Positions 17,047 through 25,752 are shown, counted from the first letter of the stretch. The stretch is DNA of 64,000 bases from Ensifer sp. PDNC004 (GCF_016919405.1 NZ_CP070354.1:566001-630000); one strand, 5' to 3'. The notes: generated by a model not told the origin, from the letters alone. A program made the numbers and translations.

Positions 17047-18141
17047 TTGAGCAACGGGGGTGATCGAAACGGCCAGGAGGCAAACGGACGGCAGGAAATG
17101 CCGCTTCCGGAAGCGGCATTTCGTTTCGTAGAAGATGGGCAGAGTGGCCTTACCATAGCAGTTGGCTGGCTTTCCGGGGTACTTGTTCTTGGCGTATTCA
17201 TCACATTCGCCCTTCATTTCGCCGACGTGGCCATCTTCCTTTCAATCGTTAAAGGCGCCGCCCCGATCTGGCTGGGAGCAGCGGCTGTCTGTCAGTGCGG
17301 CACGTATGCTTTTGCCGCAGCGGTTTGGTTCAGAGTGCTATGCCGGGCAGACGTAAAGCAGCCCTTCTTAGGTCTCTTCAGACTTGCAGTCGTTCAACTC
17401 TTCGCCAATCAGGCCCTTCCTTCTGGCGGGCTAAGTGGCGCAGCGATCGTGGCGCGTGGTCTGCTCCGTCGGCGTGTTTCCCCATCCCTTGTCACGACAG
17501 CTATCCTTGTCGATAGCTTTACCTACTACTCCAGCTACTTGCTCGTCGCCCTAGTCGCCTTTGCAATCGTGTCGAGCAGCGGGGAGCTTGCTGCGGCCTG
17601 GCTACGTCTCACAGCAGCGTTCATAGCTGCTCTTTTGATATTCTTAGGCGCTGCCTTTCTATTGATCAGGCGGCAAAGCCGCATCATCCCAAACGCCGCC
17701 CTCAGTTGGGCTCCTGCCGCAAAGCTGTCGGCAATCCTTCGAAGTGCCCGCACGGATCTGCTTCGAGACGTGGAGCTTGTAAGTGAAGGCATTTGCTTGC
17801 AGACCGGAATTTTCCTGCTCGATGCGGCCTCTCTTTGGATCGCGGCCCGTTCGGTCGGGATAGACGTCGATTTCGTTGCAGCATTCTCAGCCTTCGTACT
17901 GGCCTCAGTCGTGGCGACTCTTTCGCCAGTCCCGCTTGGACTTGGCACCTTCGAAGGAACATGCACGGCATTGCTCCATATCATGGGCAGCAGTATCGAA
18001 GGCAGTCTTGCCGCGACGCTTATTTTTCGTGGCTTTACGCTTTGGTTGCCGATGTTGCCCGGGATTTTGTTAATCCGTAAGGAAACAAATACCCCGATCG
18101 ATAGTGTTGCGGAAAGCGATGATCGCGGTCCATCGCCCTGA
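17047..18141 (+). CDS. Lysylphosphatidylglycerol-synthase-like TM protein (UPF0104/AglD family)
   Basis: A 364-residue integral membrane protein with about eight TM helices and the LPG_synthase_TM signature regions: FANQALPSGGLSGAA, then TLSPVPLGLGTFEGT near the C-terminus. Members resemble the flippase half of MprF and probably move or modify lipids. The start is uncertain: a TTG at 17047 opens the frame but lacks a clear ribosome-binding site, while an ATG at 17098 lies inside a 28-bp perfect palindrome. It is a single gene facing the ABC importer operon. Confidence 0.8.
   Translation: MSNGGDRNGQEANGRQEMPLPEAAFRFVEDGQSGLTIAVGWLSGVLVLGVFITFALHFADVAIFLSIVKGAAPIWLGAAAVCQCGTYAFAAAVWFRVLCRADVKQPFLGLFRLAVVQLFANQALPSGGLSGAAIVARGLLRRRVSPSLVTTAILVDSFTYYSSYLLVALVAFAIVSSSGELAAAWLRLTAAFIAALLIFLGAAFLLIRRQSRIIPNAALSWAPAAKLSAILRSARTDLLRDVELVSEGICLQTGIFLLDAASLWIAARSVGIDVDFVAAFSAFVLASVVATLSPVPLGLGTFEGTCTALLHIMGSSIEGSLAATLIFRGFTLWLPMLPGILLIRKETNTPIDSVAESDDRGPSP
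17095..17122. repeat. 28-bp perfect palindrome inside the start region of a membrane-protein gene
   Basis: GAAATGCCGCTTCC at 17095-17108 is followed directly by its exact reverse complement at 17109-17122, with no spacer. The in-frame ATG at 17098 lies in the left arm. It could bind a dimeric regulator or, as RNA, fold over the start region. Confidence 0.7.
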
Positions 18142-18355
18142 TCCGCCGTCACGCCGAATGCTCGGATGATGGCAATTTTTGCTCCGGCCTGCGTTAATAG
18201 CTGCCGTTAAGACACTACGGTTCGCAATCGTTTTGCCACAGACGGGCGTAAACGCCGCCAGCGTCAAGCAATTCACCATGCGTCCCGCCTTCAACTGTCC
18301 GTCAATCGGCAAGAACTACCAGGCGATCGAGATCGCGCAATCTCAAGCCCATATT

Positions 18356-19123
18356 TTAGTCGAGGCCCGTTCCCCACCTGCGATGCAGGAAACGCTCCCA
18401 GGGCGCAAACAGAATTCGATCTGCAAGCAGGCCGATCAAGACGATCACCATCATGGCTCCGATCACCTGATCCATTGCATTCAGCTCACGTCCATAGTGA
18501 AGCAACTGGCCAAGACCGAAACCGGTCAGTATTGTCACGAAGATCTCGGCGGCCATCAATGAGCGCCACGCAAAGGCCCACCCCTGCTTCATGCCGCTGA
18601 CAAGAAAAGGCAGGGATGCTGGCAGCAGGACCGTCATCCACAAATGCAATCCCTTTGAGCCCATGGTCCGCGCAGCCTTTGCATAGATCGGCGGGATGGT
18701 TCGAGCTCCGTGGTTGGTCGCGATTATCACCGACCAGACCGTGCCCATTACGACGACGAACAGCATCGCACTCTCGGTCTGTCCGAACCAGAGCACGGCG
18801 AAGGGCACCCAGCACACGCTCGGCAAGGTCTGTAGGCCAAGTGCCAGTGAACCAACCGTGTCCTCCATAGCCTTCGACGAACTTGTAAGAACGCCGAGCG
18901 GGAGACCAATTGCCGCTCCGATCACATACCCAAGCAGCAGCCGTCGGAGCGTAACGCGGATTGCTTCAAGGAGCGTACCATCGCTCATTGCGCCCCAGAG
19001 ATATCGGGCAACGTTTACGGCGGAAGGGAATAGAACTGGTGACCACCAGCCAGTATCGGCCGCCAGCTCCCAAATCAGGAGCAGCCCGGCAAAGAATGCC
19101 GTCACGAACGCCGCTCGCCTCAT
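18356..19123 (-). CDS. ABC transporter permease (SsuC/TauC type)
   Basis: A 255-residue inner-membrane permease with about six TM helices. The cytoplasmic EAA loop is seen as the segment around residues 150-170 (AARTMGSKGLHLWMTVLLPAS). It is the type found in sulfonate, taurine and nitrate importers. It is the last gene of a three-gene minus-strand operon and its ATG overlaps the ATPase stop by 4 nt. The substrate is probably an alkanesulfonate-like anion, judged from the binding protein; nitrate- or phosphonate-like ligands are alternatives. Confidence 0.9.
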   Translation of the reverse strand: MRRAAFVTAFFAGLLLIWELAADTGWWSPVLFPSAVNVARYLWGAMSDGTLLEAIRVTLRRLLLGYVIGAAIGLPLGVLTSSSKAMEDTVGSLALGLQTLPSVCWVPFAVLWFGQTESAMLFVVVMGTVWSVIIATNHGARTIPPIYAKAARTMGSKGLHLWMTVLLPASLPFLVSGMKQGWAFAWRSLMAAEIFVTILTGFGLGQLLHYGRELNAMDQVIGAMMVIVLIGLLADRILFAPWERFLHRRWGTGLD

Positions 19124-19944
19124 TCCGGTTCTCCGCCTCCCATTGTGCCGCGGAGCGCATCGGCAACCGCTGCCGCGTGTGCCACCAACTCGGCATTGTA
19201 AATGCTGCGAGGGCGCGACAGCGGGATGTCAAAACTTCGCACGATTGTTCCGGGGGCACTCGACATCAGCAAGATGCGATCGCCTAGGCACGTTGCTTCG
19301 CGCATGTTGTGCGTCACGAACACCACCGTCTTGCGACTGTCAGCCCAGATCTTCTGGACGTCGTCGTAAAGGTGCTCCCGCGTCATTGCGTCGAGCGCGC
19401 CAAATGGCTCGTCCATCAAGAGCACTTGCGGATCAGGCGCCAATGCACGCGCAAGCGCGACGCGCTGCTTCATGCCACCCGACAGTTCGTGGACGTGCGC
19501 CTTTGCAAACTTTTCCAGTCCTACCAGCGATAGGTAGTGATGCGCGATGTCCCGGCGCTCGTCCCCACGAAGCTCTGGGCAAAGTCTCAAGCCGAACATC
19601 ACGTTGCCAAACACGTTCAGCCAAGGGAAAAGGGACGGTTCCTGAAACACGACCAACCGCTCTCGGCCGGGACCTGCGACCTCCTGACCGTCCGCAAACA
19701 CGTGACCGGCATCTGGTCGCGTCAGCCCAGCGATGATGTCGAGAAGCGTCGACTTGCCGCAGCCGCTCGGGCCAACGACGCAAACGATCTGACCGGCTGC
19801 AACCTGCATCGATACGTCGGCTAGCGCGTGCACGCTGGCACGAGACGTTCGAAACCATTTCGAGACGGTTTGAACATCGAGCTTGCTCGTCGCAAGACTG
19901 CAATGCTGCGTGTCTGCTGCAACAAAAGGCGCGCGGATGATCAT
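19120..19944 (-). CDS. ABC transporter ATP-binding protein (SsuB/TauB type)
   Basis: A 274-residue ATPase with Walker A GPSGCGKST, Q-loop VVFQEPSLFPW, signature LSGGMKQRVALARAL, Walker B VLLMDEPFGALD and switch histidine VFVTHNMREA. The ATG at 19944 overlaps the stop of the binding-protein gene (ATGA), and the gene's own stop overlaps the permease start. A longer upstream frame only overlaps the binding-protein gene. It energises uptake through the permease at 18356-19123. High confidence in function, moderate in substrate class. Confidence 0.92.
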   Translation of the reverse strand: MIIRAPFVAADTQHCSLATSKLDVQTVSKWFRTSRASVHALADVSMQVAAGQIVCVVGPSGCGKSTLLDIIAGLTRPDAGHVFADGQEVAGPGRERLVVFQEPSLFPWLNVFGNVMFGLRLCPELRGDERRDIAHHYLSLVGLEKFAKAHVHELSGGMKQRVALARALAPDPQVLLMDEPFGALDAMTREHLYDDVQKIWADSRKTVVFVTHNMREATCLGDRILLMSSAPGTIVRSFDIPLSRPRSIYNAELVAHAAAVADALRGTMGGGEPE

Positions 19945-20930
19945 GGCAGTTCGACCAGCTGAGAAAGATCCGGGACCGCATCCAGGAAGCCGACACGTTG
20001 TGCTTTGGCCACATATTCCTGCAAAGCGGAAAGCGCGATATCGCTGGTAACCGATATGCGCGGCCATGCCCGAGATGTAAGCTCCGGGGACATCGTTACC
20101 CGAAAATCCGCTTTCAGCTCTTCGCGGACCATAGCCTGGGCTTCCTCGGGATGACGGCTGATCCATTCTCCGAGTTCGCGATGGGCCTGAACAAATCGAT
20201 GCACGAGATCGCGATGTTGCTCAAGAAACCCAACCCTTGAGATGAGCACCGTCGTGATCGCCTGCCTTTCCTCAATCAGCACCTTGCCAGCCGCTTCCAG
20301 CTCGAGACGTGAAACCCACGGCTCGACTGTCCAAACAGCATCGAGTTGTCGGGTTTTGAAAAGAGACAACTGCTCCGGGTTTGAAGTCGGCACCACATAG
20401 GCGTCCCCACCTGCCTGTGTAATTCGCAAGCCTCCATCTCGCAGCCAAGCTCGGGCTGCGACGTCCTGAGTATTCCCGAACTGAGGTGTCCCGATCCGTC
20501 TCCCGCGGAAATCTTTCGGAGCGGCGAGCCTTTCTTCCGGTTGCACGACAAGCGCAGAGCCACCGTTCACGGCGCCTGCCACGATACGGATCTCAGCTCC
20601 ACCAGAACGCGCATAGGCATTGATTGCCGGGTTCGGTCCGACGTAGGCTAGATCCAGACTGCCGGCAAAGATTGCCTCCATGGCGCTCGGGCCGGCATTG
20701 TAAGCATACCATTCGATAACGACGCCCGGTCCTAAGCGATCGGCGAACCAGCTTCGTCCGCGATGTTCAAAGCTTCTGGCCACCAGCGCCTGAACGTGCG
20801 TTATGTTCGGGAAATGACCGATGCGGATGGTCACACTCGTTGCGTTGCTCACGGTTGATTCAGCCGCCCAAAAGCCTGTTGCGATCGCCATCGCGAGAAT
20901 CTGCCTTCGTTTCAGCCGTCTGATAATCAT
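19941..20930 (-). CDS. ABC transporter substrate-binding protein (SsuA-like)
   Basis: A 329-residue periplasmic binding protein with a Tat/Sec-like signal (MIIRRLKRRQILAMAIATGF) and an SsuA/NMT1-type fold: IRIGHFPNITHVQALVA, GSLDLAYVGPNPAINAY, GTPQFGNTQDVAARAWL and LDAVWTVEPWVSRLE. Such proteins bind aliphatic sulfonates, taurine or nitrate-like anions. The ATG at 20930 begins the signal peptide; the longer frame extends into intergenic DNA. It is the first gene of the three-gene operon. The 268 nt upstream (20931-21198) hold no gene and no FNR-type box. Confidence 0.88.
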   Translation of the reverse strand: MIIRRLKRRQILAMAIATGFWAAESTVSNATSVTIRIGHFPNITHVQALVARSFEHRGRSWFADRLGPGVVIEWYAYNAGPSAMEAIFAGSLDLAYVGPNPAINAYARSGGAEIRIVAGAVNGGSALVVQPEERLAAPKDFRGRRIGTPQFGNTQDVAARAWLRDGGLRITQAGGDAYVVPTSNPEQLSLFKTRQLDAVWTVEPWVSRLELEAAGKVLIEERQAITTVLISRVGFLEQHRDLVHRFVQAHRELGEWISRHPEEAQAMVREELKADFRVTMSPELTSRAWPRISVTSDIALSALQEYVAKAQRVGFLDAVPDLSQLVELP

Positions 20931-21198
20931 TTGATGAATCCTGGCCTTGAGAAAGCGGAATTTCTTATCGGGCCCCTTCCCTTTCCCATCGGCGTCTCTC
21001 AGTGGCGCACGCCTTCCTTTCGCAAAATGGATTATGCGAAGCGCCATCCAAGTCATACTGCCAGCTTTTGGAGGTTTGGCATTGATCCTGCGCAACGTTC
21101 AGCGAGCTGGCTGCCTGCCTCGGATCGATCGGATGAGCGTGTGGTTACACTCCAACGGCGGCAAGCGGCGGAGAGCCCTCCCCGCTCCTCATTCGGGT

Positions 21199-22182
21199 TT
21201 ACGGCACAATGACGGCGGCCCCGTTCAATCTGCCGCGGCGCAGATCATCGAGGGCTTCGTTCGCTCTTTCGAGGGGATAGACGACGGTGTGGGTCGTCAC
21301 TTGGGCTTTTTGAGCCACGGGAAAGAACTCACAGGCATCCGCCCGCGTCAAGTTCGCGACCGAAACGATCTCGCGTTCACCCCAGAGAACAGAATAGGAC
21401 ATTCGAGGAATATCGCTCATATGTATGCCGCCACACACCACGCGCCCTCCCTTGCGCACTGCGCGCAGTGCCGTCGGAACGAGCTCGCCCGCTGGCGCAA
21501 AGATGATGGCGGCGTCAAGTACCGTTTCCAAGGTCGCCTCCGATCCACCGGCCCAGTTTGCGCCGAGACTGATTGCGAAGCGCTGGGCCGAAATGTCACC
21601 AGTTCGGGTGAACGCATAGATTTCGCGACCCTGCCATATCGCGATCTGGGTAATGATGTGGGCCGCAGCCCCAAACCCAAAAAGGCCGATGCGCTTTGCA
21701 TCGCCTGTCTTCTTAAGCGACCGCCAGCCAATAAGGCCAGCGCATAAAAGCGGCGCGACAGCCACGGGATCGTCCGCAAACTCAAGCCTGAAGGAAAATC
21801 GCTGGTCGGCGACGACGTGGCTGGCAAACCCGCCATCGCGGGTAAACCCCGTGAACAGCGGCATGTCGCAAAGGTTTTCTCGGCCGGCACGGCAATAGGG
21901 GCAATGACCGCAAGTAAAGCCCAGCCACGGCACGCCAACACGGCTTCCAATAATACTTCGATCAACGTTGTCGCCGACGGCATCGACCATCCCGACGATT
22001 TCATGGCCAGGGATCAGGGGGAGTTTCGGATGATCGAGTTCTCCGTCGACGACGTGGAGGTCGGTGCGACAGACGGCACAGGCTTCCACGCGTATTCGGA
22101 TTTCGCCAGGGCCCGGGCGCGGGTCGGCAAGGGTCTTGAGAACGAGAGGCGTCCCAGGCTTTTCAAGTACCATCGCCTTCAT
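21199..22182 (-). CDS. Zinc-dependent alcohol dehydrogenase
   Basis: A 327-residue medium-chain dehydrogenase. The catalytic zinc site is C37-V/C-R-T-D region (ACAVCRTDLHVVDGE) plus GHEIVG, and the structural zinc loop is CGHCPYCRAGRENLC with four cysteines. The NAD(P)-binding segment IGLFGFGAAAHI has GFGAAA in place of GxGxxG. The ATG at 22182 is chosen over TTG 22194 and GTG 22185 because GAGGTG lies 6 nt upstream. It follows the DUF5335 gene by 73 nt on the same strand, so the two may be co-transcribed. It probably oxidises or reduces short alcohols/aldehydes. Confidence 0.9.
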   Translation of the reverse strand: MKAMVLEKPGTPLVLKTLADPRPGPGEIRIRVEACAVCRTDLHVVDGELDHPKLPLIPGHEIVGMVDAVGDNVDRSIIGSRVGVPWLGFTCGHCPYCRAGRENLCDMPLFTGFTRDGGFASHVVADQRFSFRLEFADDPVAVAPLLCAGLIGWRSLKKTGDAKRIGLFGFGAAAHIITQIAIWQGREIYAFTRTGDISAQRFAISLGANWAGGSEATLETVLDAAIIFAPAGELVPTALRAVRKGGRVVCGGIHMSDIPRMSYSVLWGEREIVSVANLTRADACEFFPVAQKAQVTTHTVVYPLERANEALDDLRRGRLNGAAVIVP

Positions 22183-22255
22183 CACGCACCTCAACTGAAT
22201 TCAAGTCAGGCCAAGACCTCCTGGCGACATTCCGGGCAAGGTCGTATATTCCTGC

Positions 22256-22597
22256 TCATTCCCGTGGCGCAGAAAGCATAAGCGGGCTCGTCAGGGTTAC
22301 AATCTGGCGGTGCTCTTCTGAATCCACGATTTCAATACCACTGAGCCCATCGATCTCTTCGCGGATTGCAATGCTGGAGGGTTTGTGAATGAGATGATCC
22401 AATCCCTCCATAGCAATCTCCAGCAGATCGCCCTTGGGATCGAAGGTGATGCCGAGTAACGGGACAGATTTCGTCTGTATCTGGTCACCCAGTCGAAGGC
22501 CGGTAATCTCGACCTGCGCCCGCTTCCCGCGAAGGGCCTTTGCCATGCTATCAAAAAAAAACCTCCACTCGGACCGATCCAAGATGCGACTGGTCAT
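22256..22597 (-). CDS. DUF5335-family protein
   Basis: A 113-residue soluble protein of the DUF5335 family: N-terminal TSRILDRSEWRFFFDSMAK, middle VEITGLRLGDQIQTKSVPLLGITFDPKGD, and C-terminal DHLIHKPSSIAIREE. Family proteins are small beta-rich proteins of unknown role, often near stress genes. The ATG at 22597 is preferred: GGGAG lies 8 nt upstream, while the ATG at 22603 is only 2 nt away from it. It lies upstream of the zinc dehydrogenase on the same strand. Confidence 0.75.
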   Translation of the reverse strand: MTSRILDRSEWRFFFDSMAKALRGKRAQVEITGLRLGDQIQTKSVPLLGITFDPKGDLLEIAMEGLDHLIHKPSSIAIREEIDGLSGIEIVDSEEHRQIVTLTSPLMLSAPRE

Positions 22598-22606
22598 GTT
22601 CATCAC

Positions 22607-22957
22607 TCCCTTTTCATCAATGGCCGGGGTATGGGCAAGCTAGGCACCCCAGCCGGTCAAATCGCTGCTTCACGGCGCCAGGCTATGCCATGCGTGGTCT
22701 GTTCCTGGCGCGGGTATCCTGGCGAGAATCAGATGCGTGATTGAATGGCTCGCGACAAATGTCCTGTGGCATGGCCCGGCAAAAGGTGCCTCAGGGCATT
22801 AGCATCACTCCACCAACGGTTTGCAGCAAAAATGCCGTTTCACGATTCTCAGACGGACTCACACGCTCGGGTCGACAACTGCTCGGCGTCCCAAGGATTG
22901 ATGCAATCCTAAACCATCTCAGGTACCTCGGCTTTGTCGGCGATCAAATCGCCTGAC
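22607..22957. other. Intergenic stretch, one doubtful short frame
   Basis: A plus-strand 71-codon frame (22741-22956, ending LLGVPRIDAILNHLRYLGFVG) opens with TTG and lacks a ribosome-binding site. A near-match to the FNR-type box (TTGTCGGCGATCAA, 22934-22947) has one wrong base and no gene at a suitable distance. The promoter of the DUF5335/dehydrogenase pair should lie here but no element is clear. Confidence 0.4.
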
Positions 22958-23893
22958 CTAAACCGGTCCGCCTGGCAACCAGCCTTCACCGTAGTTCGCA
23001 AACACATCCTCGCGCCTGCAGAGCTCCCCTGCCGGCGCCATTACCGCTGCCGCACCGGCGGCAACGCCGAAGCGAAATGCATCTTCCATTGACCCACCTG
23101 CCTCAAGGAACCATACAAGTCCACCAATGAAGCTGTCTCCGGCGCCCACCGTGGATTTGGCGACGACATGCTTCGTTGGCACGCGCAAGGTGCCGAAATC
23201 GCCTGCGAGTAATGCACCCTCGCGGCCGAGGGTGACTGCGACGAATTGCGAGGCACCGTCCCTTACCAATGCGGACGCCGTCTTTGCGACGCCACCCTCG
23301 TCCAGTCGGCAGCCCGCAAGAACCTCAAGCTCCTCAAGGCTCGGCTTGATGAGGAAGACTGGAGCCTTGCCCAGTGTGTCACACAACGTCTTTCCAGGGC
23401 AATCAAGGATGACCTTGGTCCCCTTTTTGCCTGCACATCTGGCAATCTCGGCGTAGACGTCGGCGGGCGCGTTACGCGGGAGGCTGCCGCTTGCAACCAG
23501 ATAGTTTCCCTGGAATTCGTCAACGACCTGCAAGACTGCACGAACGTCGCCTGCAGCAATTTCGGGACCTTCCGGCACAAAACGATACTCAAGCCCGGTT
23601 TCTTCTTCATGCACCATAAAGGCGATGCGGGTGGATCCCGTTATTTTTACAGAGTGGATGCGGATGGCCGTTGCAGCGAGAGCATCATTGAGTATCGCAC
23701 CCGTCGCGCCACCTTGCAGAACCACCAGTTCTGCGCTACCGCCCAGCGTTGCGATGACCGCTGCGACATTGACACCACCGCCGCCTGGACGCTGTTGCAC
23801 ATTGCGTGTGCGCACCTTGATGGTCGGGTGAATGCGCGTTGCATGGCTCGAAACATCGACGGTGGGGTTGAGTGCGATCGCGAGAACGGCCAT
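22958..23893 (-). CDS. PfkB-family sugar kinase (1-phosphofructokinase-like)
   Basis: A 311-residue ribokinase-fold kinase: N-terminal LNPTVDVSS, glycine pair RPGGGGVNVA, and the C-terminal anion-hole/catalytic-base motif STVGAGDSFIGG with the aspartate. Length and motifs match the LacC/FruK/PfkB hexose-phosphate kinase group. The ATG at 23893 follows the CBS-BON stop by 4 nt, so it is the second gene of a two-gene operon driven from the FNR-type box at 24648-24661. It likely phosphorylates fructose 6-phosphate or another sugar phosphate when oxygen is low, as PfkB does in the mycobacterial DosR regulon. Confidence 0.88.
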   Translation of the reverse strand: MAVLAIALNPTVDVSSHATRIHPTIKVRTRNVQQRPGGGGVNVAAVIATLGGSAELVVLQGGATGAILNDALAATAIRIHSVKITGSTRIAFMVHEEETGLEYRFVPEGPEIAAGDVRAVLQVVDEFQGNYLVASGSLPRNAPADVYAEIARCAGKKGTKVILDCPGKTLCDTLGKAPVFLIKPSLEELEVLAGCRLDEGGVAKTASALVRDGASQFVAVTLGREGALLAGDFGTLRVPTKHVVAKSTVGAGDSFIGGLVWFLEAGGSMEDAFRFGVAAGAAAVMAPAGELCRREDVFANYGEGWLPGGPV

Positions 23894-23897
23894 CGTT

Positions 23898-24590
23898 TCA
23901 CCGGTGAGGGCGTGAAATTTTGCAATCGGCCTCGTTGATGACGCGCAGTTCATTTCTCACGCCCCCGATCCCGCATACGGTTTCTGCGGCAACACGAGCA
24001 GCCAGGCGTTTGACGCCGCTTTCGACACTGCCGCACAGTGCAACGACACCGCCCTCCACCCTGACGTCGACAGTGCCTGCATCAAGATTGAGATCGGATA
24101 GGAGGCGCGCCATTACTGCACGCCTGATGGCTTCGTCACCGGTGGCAAACCGCTCGGGCTTGGAAGAAAGGACAACCTCGAGAATGTCGCGACGGCTCAC
24201 GATCCCAAGCAGGCGGCCCCGTTGGACAACGGGAACACGCTTGATTGCGTGCGTGGCCATCAGCGCTGCGATCTGGTCCACGGATGCGTCCGCTTCTACC
24301 GTAACCGGGTTTTTGGTCATGACGTCTCCGACGCGCCAACTGTGCGTCTTGATATAAGTTTCGGGACCCTGTCGAAGACGGTTGCCCGTCTCTTTAAGCG
24401 TTGACGATCCCAACTCCGAGCGGCGTAGCAAATCCCCCTCGGACAGGATACCGACGATGTTTCCTTCGTCGTTGCAGACGGGCAAGCCGCTAACCCGATT
24501 GTCGAGCATCAGTCGTGCGGCATGTCGCACACTATGTTCGGGGCTCAGGGTTATGACCCTTCTGGTCATGATGTCCGAAGCATGCATCTG
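23898..24590 (-). CDS. CBS-pair plus BON-domain protein
   Basis: A 230-residue cytoplasmic protein with two CBS motifs (about 1-55: MHASDIMTRRVITLSPEHSV, SGLPVCNDEGNIVGILSEGD; and about 75-130: VGDVMTKNPVTVEADASVDQ, KRVPVVQRGRLLGIVSRRDI) and a C-terminal BON domain (about 165-225). CBS pairs bind adenine nucleotides, so it may sense energy charge. The start at 24590 is set by the FNR-type box at 24648-24661, which lies 64 nt upstream and directly abuts the longer 24641 start. First gene of an operon with PfkB. Confidence 0.9.
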   Translation of the reverse strand, partial: QMHASDIMTRRVITLSPEHSVRHAARLMLDNRVSGLPVCNDEGNIVGILSEGDLLRRSELGSSTLKETGNRLRQGPETYIKTHSWRVGDVMTKNPVTVEADASVDQIAALMATHAIKRVPVVQRGRLLGIVSRRDILEVVLSSKPERFATGDEAIRRAVMARLLSDLNLDAGTVDVRVEGGVVALCGSVESGVKRLAARVAAETVCGIGGVRNELRVINEADCKISRPHR

Positions 24591-24647
24591 CGACCCCGTA
24601 AGAAAATCTCGATCTGCGCAATATATCTCAACGGCTGGCATCGGAGA

Positions 24648-24661
24648 TTGACGCCGATCAA
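24648..24661. promoter_or_regulatory. FNR/FixK-type box TTGACGCCGATCAA
   Basis: Exact TTGA-N6-TCAA palindrome centred 64 nt upstream of the CBS-BON start on the minus strand. It has the same 14-nt sequence as the box at 59145-59158. Confidence 0.8.
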
Positions 24662-24706
24662 GGAACGCCGAACCCTTTTGATCTTCAGCAAATGCAGCAG
24701 CTAGCT

Positions 24707-24720
24707 TTGATCGCCATCAA
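24707..24720. promoter_or_regulatory. FNR/FixK-type box TTGATCGCCATCAA
   Basis: Matches the classic FNR consensus TTGAT-N4-ATCAA. It faces the phasin-like/cytochrome genes on the plus strand; GATAGG at 24741-24746 lies where a -10 element is expected. It is 59 bp centre to centre from the box serving the divergent CBS-BON operon. Confidence 0.78.
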
Positions 24721-24822
24721 AGACGAGGATGGCAGGCTCCGATAGGGTTGAAACGGAGTTTCCCGGCCGTTTGGGCGTCATGCTCAGCCACCGGGACTGG
24801 GTCAGCAACTGGAGCGATGCCC

Positions 24823-25218
24823 ATGCAACGAGCAAATCTGCATCAATCGAGCGCGCCTTTTTGGTTCGTTCTCTCCCCATTACCCTCGATCGAAATGATG
24901 GGCTCCGTGTGGTCGCTCTGGCATATGCAGGCGGGGTCCATCGAGGCCACCCTTCGTTATCAGATTGAGGCGTTGAAGTTCTTGCAAAGCCGTCTCCACA
25001 GCGACTTGTGCCTGTTGGAAGATTGTCAATCGCCCGATCACCAAAACGATCTGTTCGATATATGGTGCACCTACTGGCAAGACGCATTGTTGGACTACAA
25101 CAGCGCAGGCGCGCGCTTTGCAGATATAGGCTCGGCCATCATACGCAAGGCGGCAAGGCGACTTCACGATGACGAGAAACGTCTGGTCGAAAACACGGCT
25201 GCACAGGTGGTACTCTAG
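24823..25218 (+). CDS. Phasin-like helical protein
   Basis: A 131-residue, mainly helical protein. The C-terminal half (YWQDALLDYNSAGARFADIG, RKAARRL) resembles phasin_2 proteins that coat polyhydroxyalkanoate granules. The start at 24823 is chosen because GGAG lies 8 nt upstream and the predicted transcript from the box at 24707 begins near 24755, after the longest possible start. It abuts the cytochrome c gene (TAG then ATG), so they share a transcript. PHA storage fits a low-oxygen regulon, but the family call is tentative. Confidence 0.55.
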   Translation: MQRANLHQSSAPFWFVLSPLPSIEMMGSVWSLWHMQAGSIEATLRYQIEALKFLQSRLHSDLCLLEDCQSPDHQNDLFDIWCTYWQDALLDYNSAGARFADIGSAIIRKAARRLHDDEKRLVENTAAQVVL

Positions 25219-25554
25219 ATGCTGACGACCTTACCATCGGAGCGAACCAAAGCCTTGCAGGTTGCCGCCGTCTTTTTGTTGCTGCTCGGAGATCAAAGCA
25301 GCGCGGCCGATCTTGCGCACGGTCGCGCCATCGCCAATCGATGGTGCAGTGAATGTCACGTGACAGGCCCCGGACAGCAACGCGGATCAGACAATGTTCC
25401 CACATTCTCCGAAATGAAAAAATCGGGCAAACTGGATGCTGCCCGCTTGTCGGCATTCCTGTCGGCGCCTCAGCATTCACGGATGCCCGATCTCTCGCTA
25501 ACACGCGCCGAAATTTCTGACCTGGCCGCCTATATCAAGTCGCAGGGACACTAG
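25219..25554 (+). CDS. Class I c-type cytochrome
   Basis: A 111-residue exported monoheme cytochrome. The signal segment is VAAVFLLLLGDQSSA (to about residue 29), the heme site is C43-S-E-C-H (RWCSECHVTGPG) and the likely axial methionine is in SRMPDLSLT, followed by the C-terminal helix ISDLAAYIKSQ. It acts in the periplasm as an electron carrier. It begins one base after the phasin-like gene's stop with AGGTGG upstream, so it belongs to the same FNR-boxed operon. Its redox partner is unknown. Confidence 0.9.
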   Translation: MLTTLPSERTKALQVAAVFLLLLGDQSSAADLAHGRAIANRWCSECHVTGPGQQRGSDNVPTFSEMKKSGKLDAARLSAFLSAPQHSRMPDLSLTRAEISDLAAYIKSQGH

Positions 25555-25569
25555 GGCCGAAAACCAAGC

Positions 25570-25598
25570 GAGTGGCGCGTGCTCTGCGCACGCCACTC
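25570..25598. terminator. Inverted repeat after the cytochrome gene, possible terminator
   Basis: GAGTGGCG (25570-25577) pairs with CGCCACTC (25591-25598) across a 13-nt loop, 15 nt after the cytochrome stop. No T-run follows, so termination is only possible. The rest of 25555-25851 holds no gene. Confidence 0.35.
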
Positions 25599-25738
25599 TG
25601 GCGTAAACCGGTGACCGAAGGTGGGGCTAGCCAACAGTCCTCGATTGGCTTGACGCTTTCCTGCGGAAGCGGTCTGCTTCGACTGATGCCGGTCTTCCTT
25701 CAGGTTTGAAGCGATACGCCAAGATCTTGATGATAACT

Positions 25739-25752
25739 TTGATTTCGATCAC
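25739..25752. promoter_or_regulatory. Near-match FNR/FixK-type box TTGATTTCGATCAC
   Basis: Thirteen of fourteen positions fit TTGAT-N4-ATCAA; the last base is C. It is centred about 106 nt upstream of the P-type ATPase start at 25852. Listed as a candidate because its neighbours carry exact boxes. Confidence 0.35.

Noticed and set aside
22934..22947. TTGTCGGCGATCAA, one mismatch from the FNR-type box
   Set aside because: It lies close to the stop codon of PfkB with no start codon at a suitable distance in either direction.
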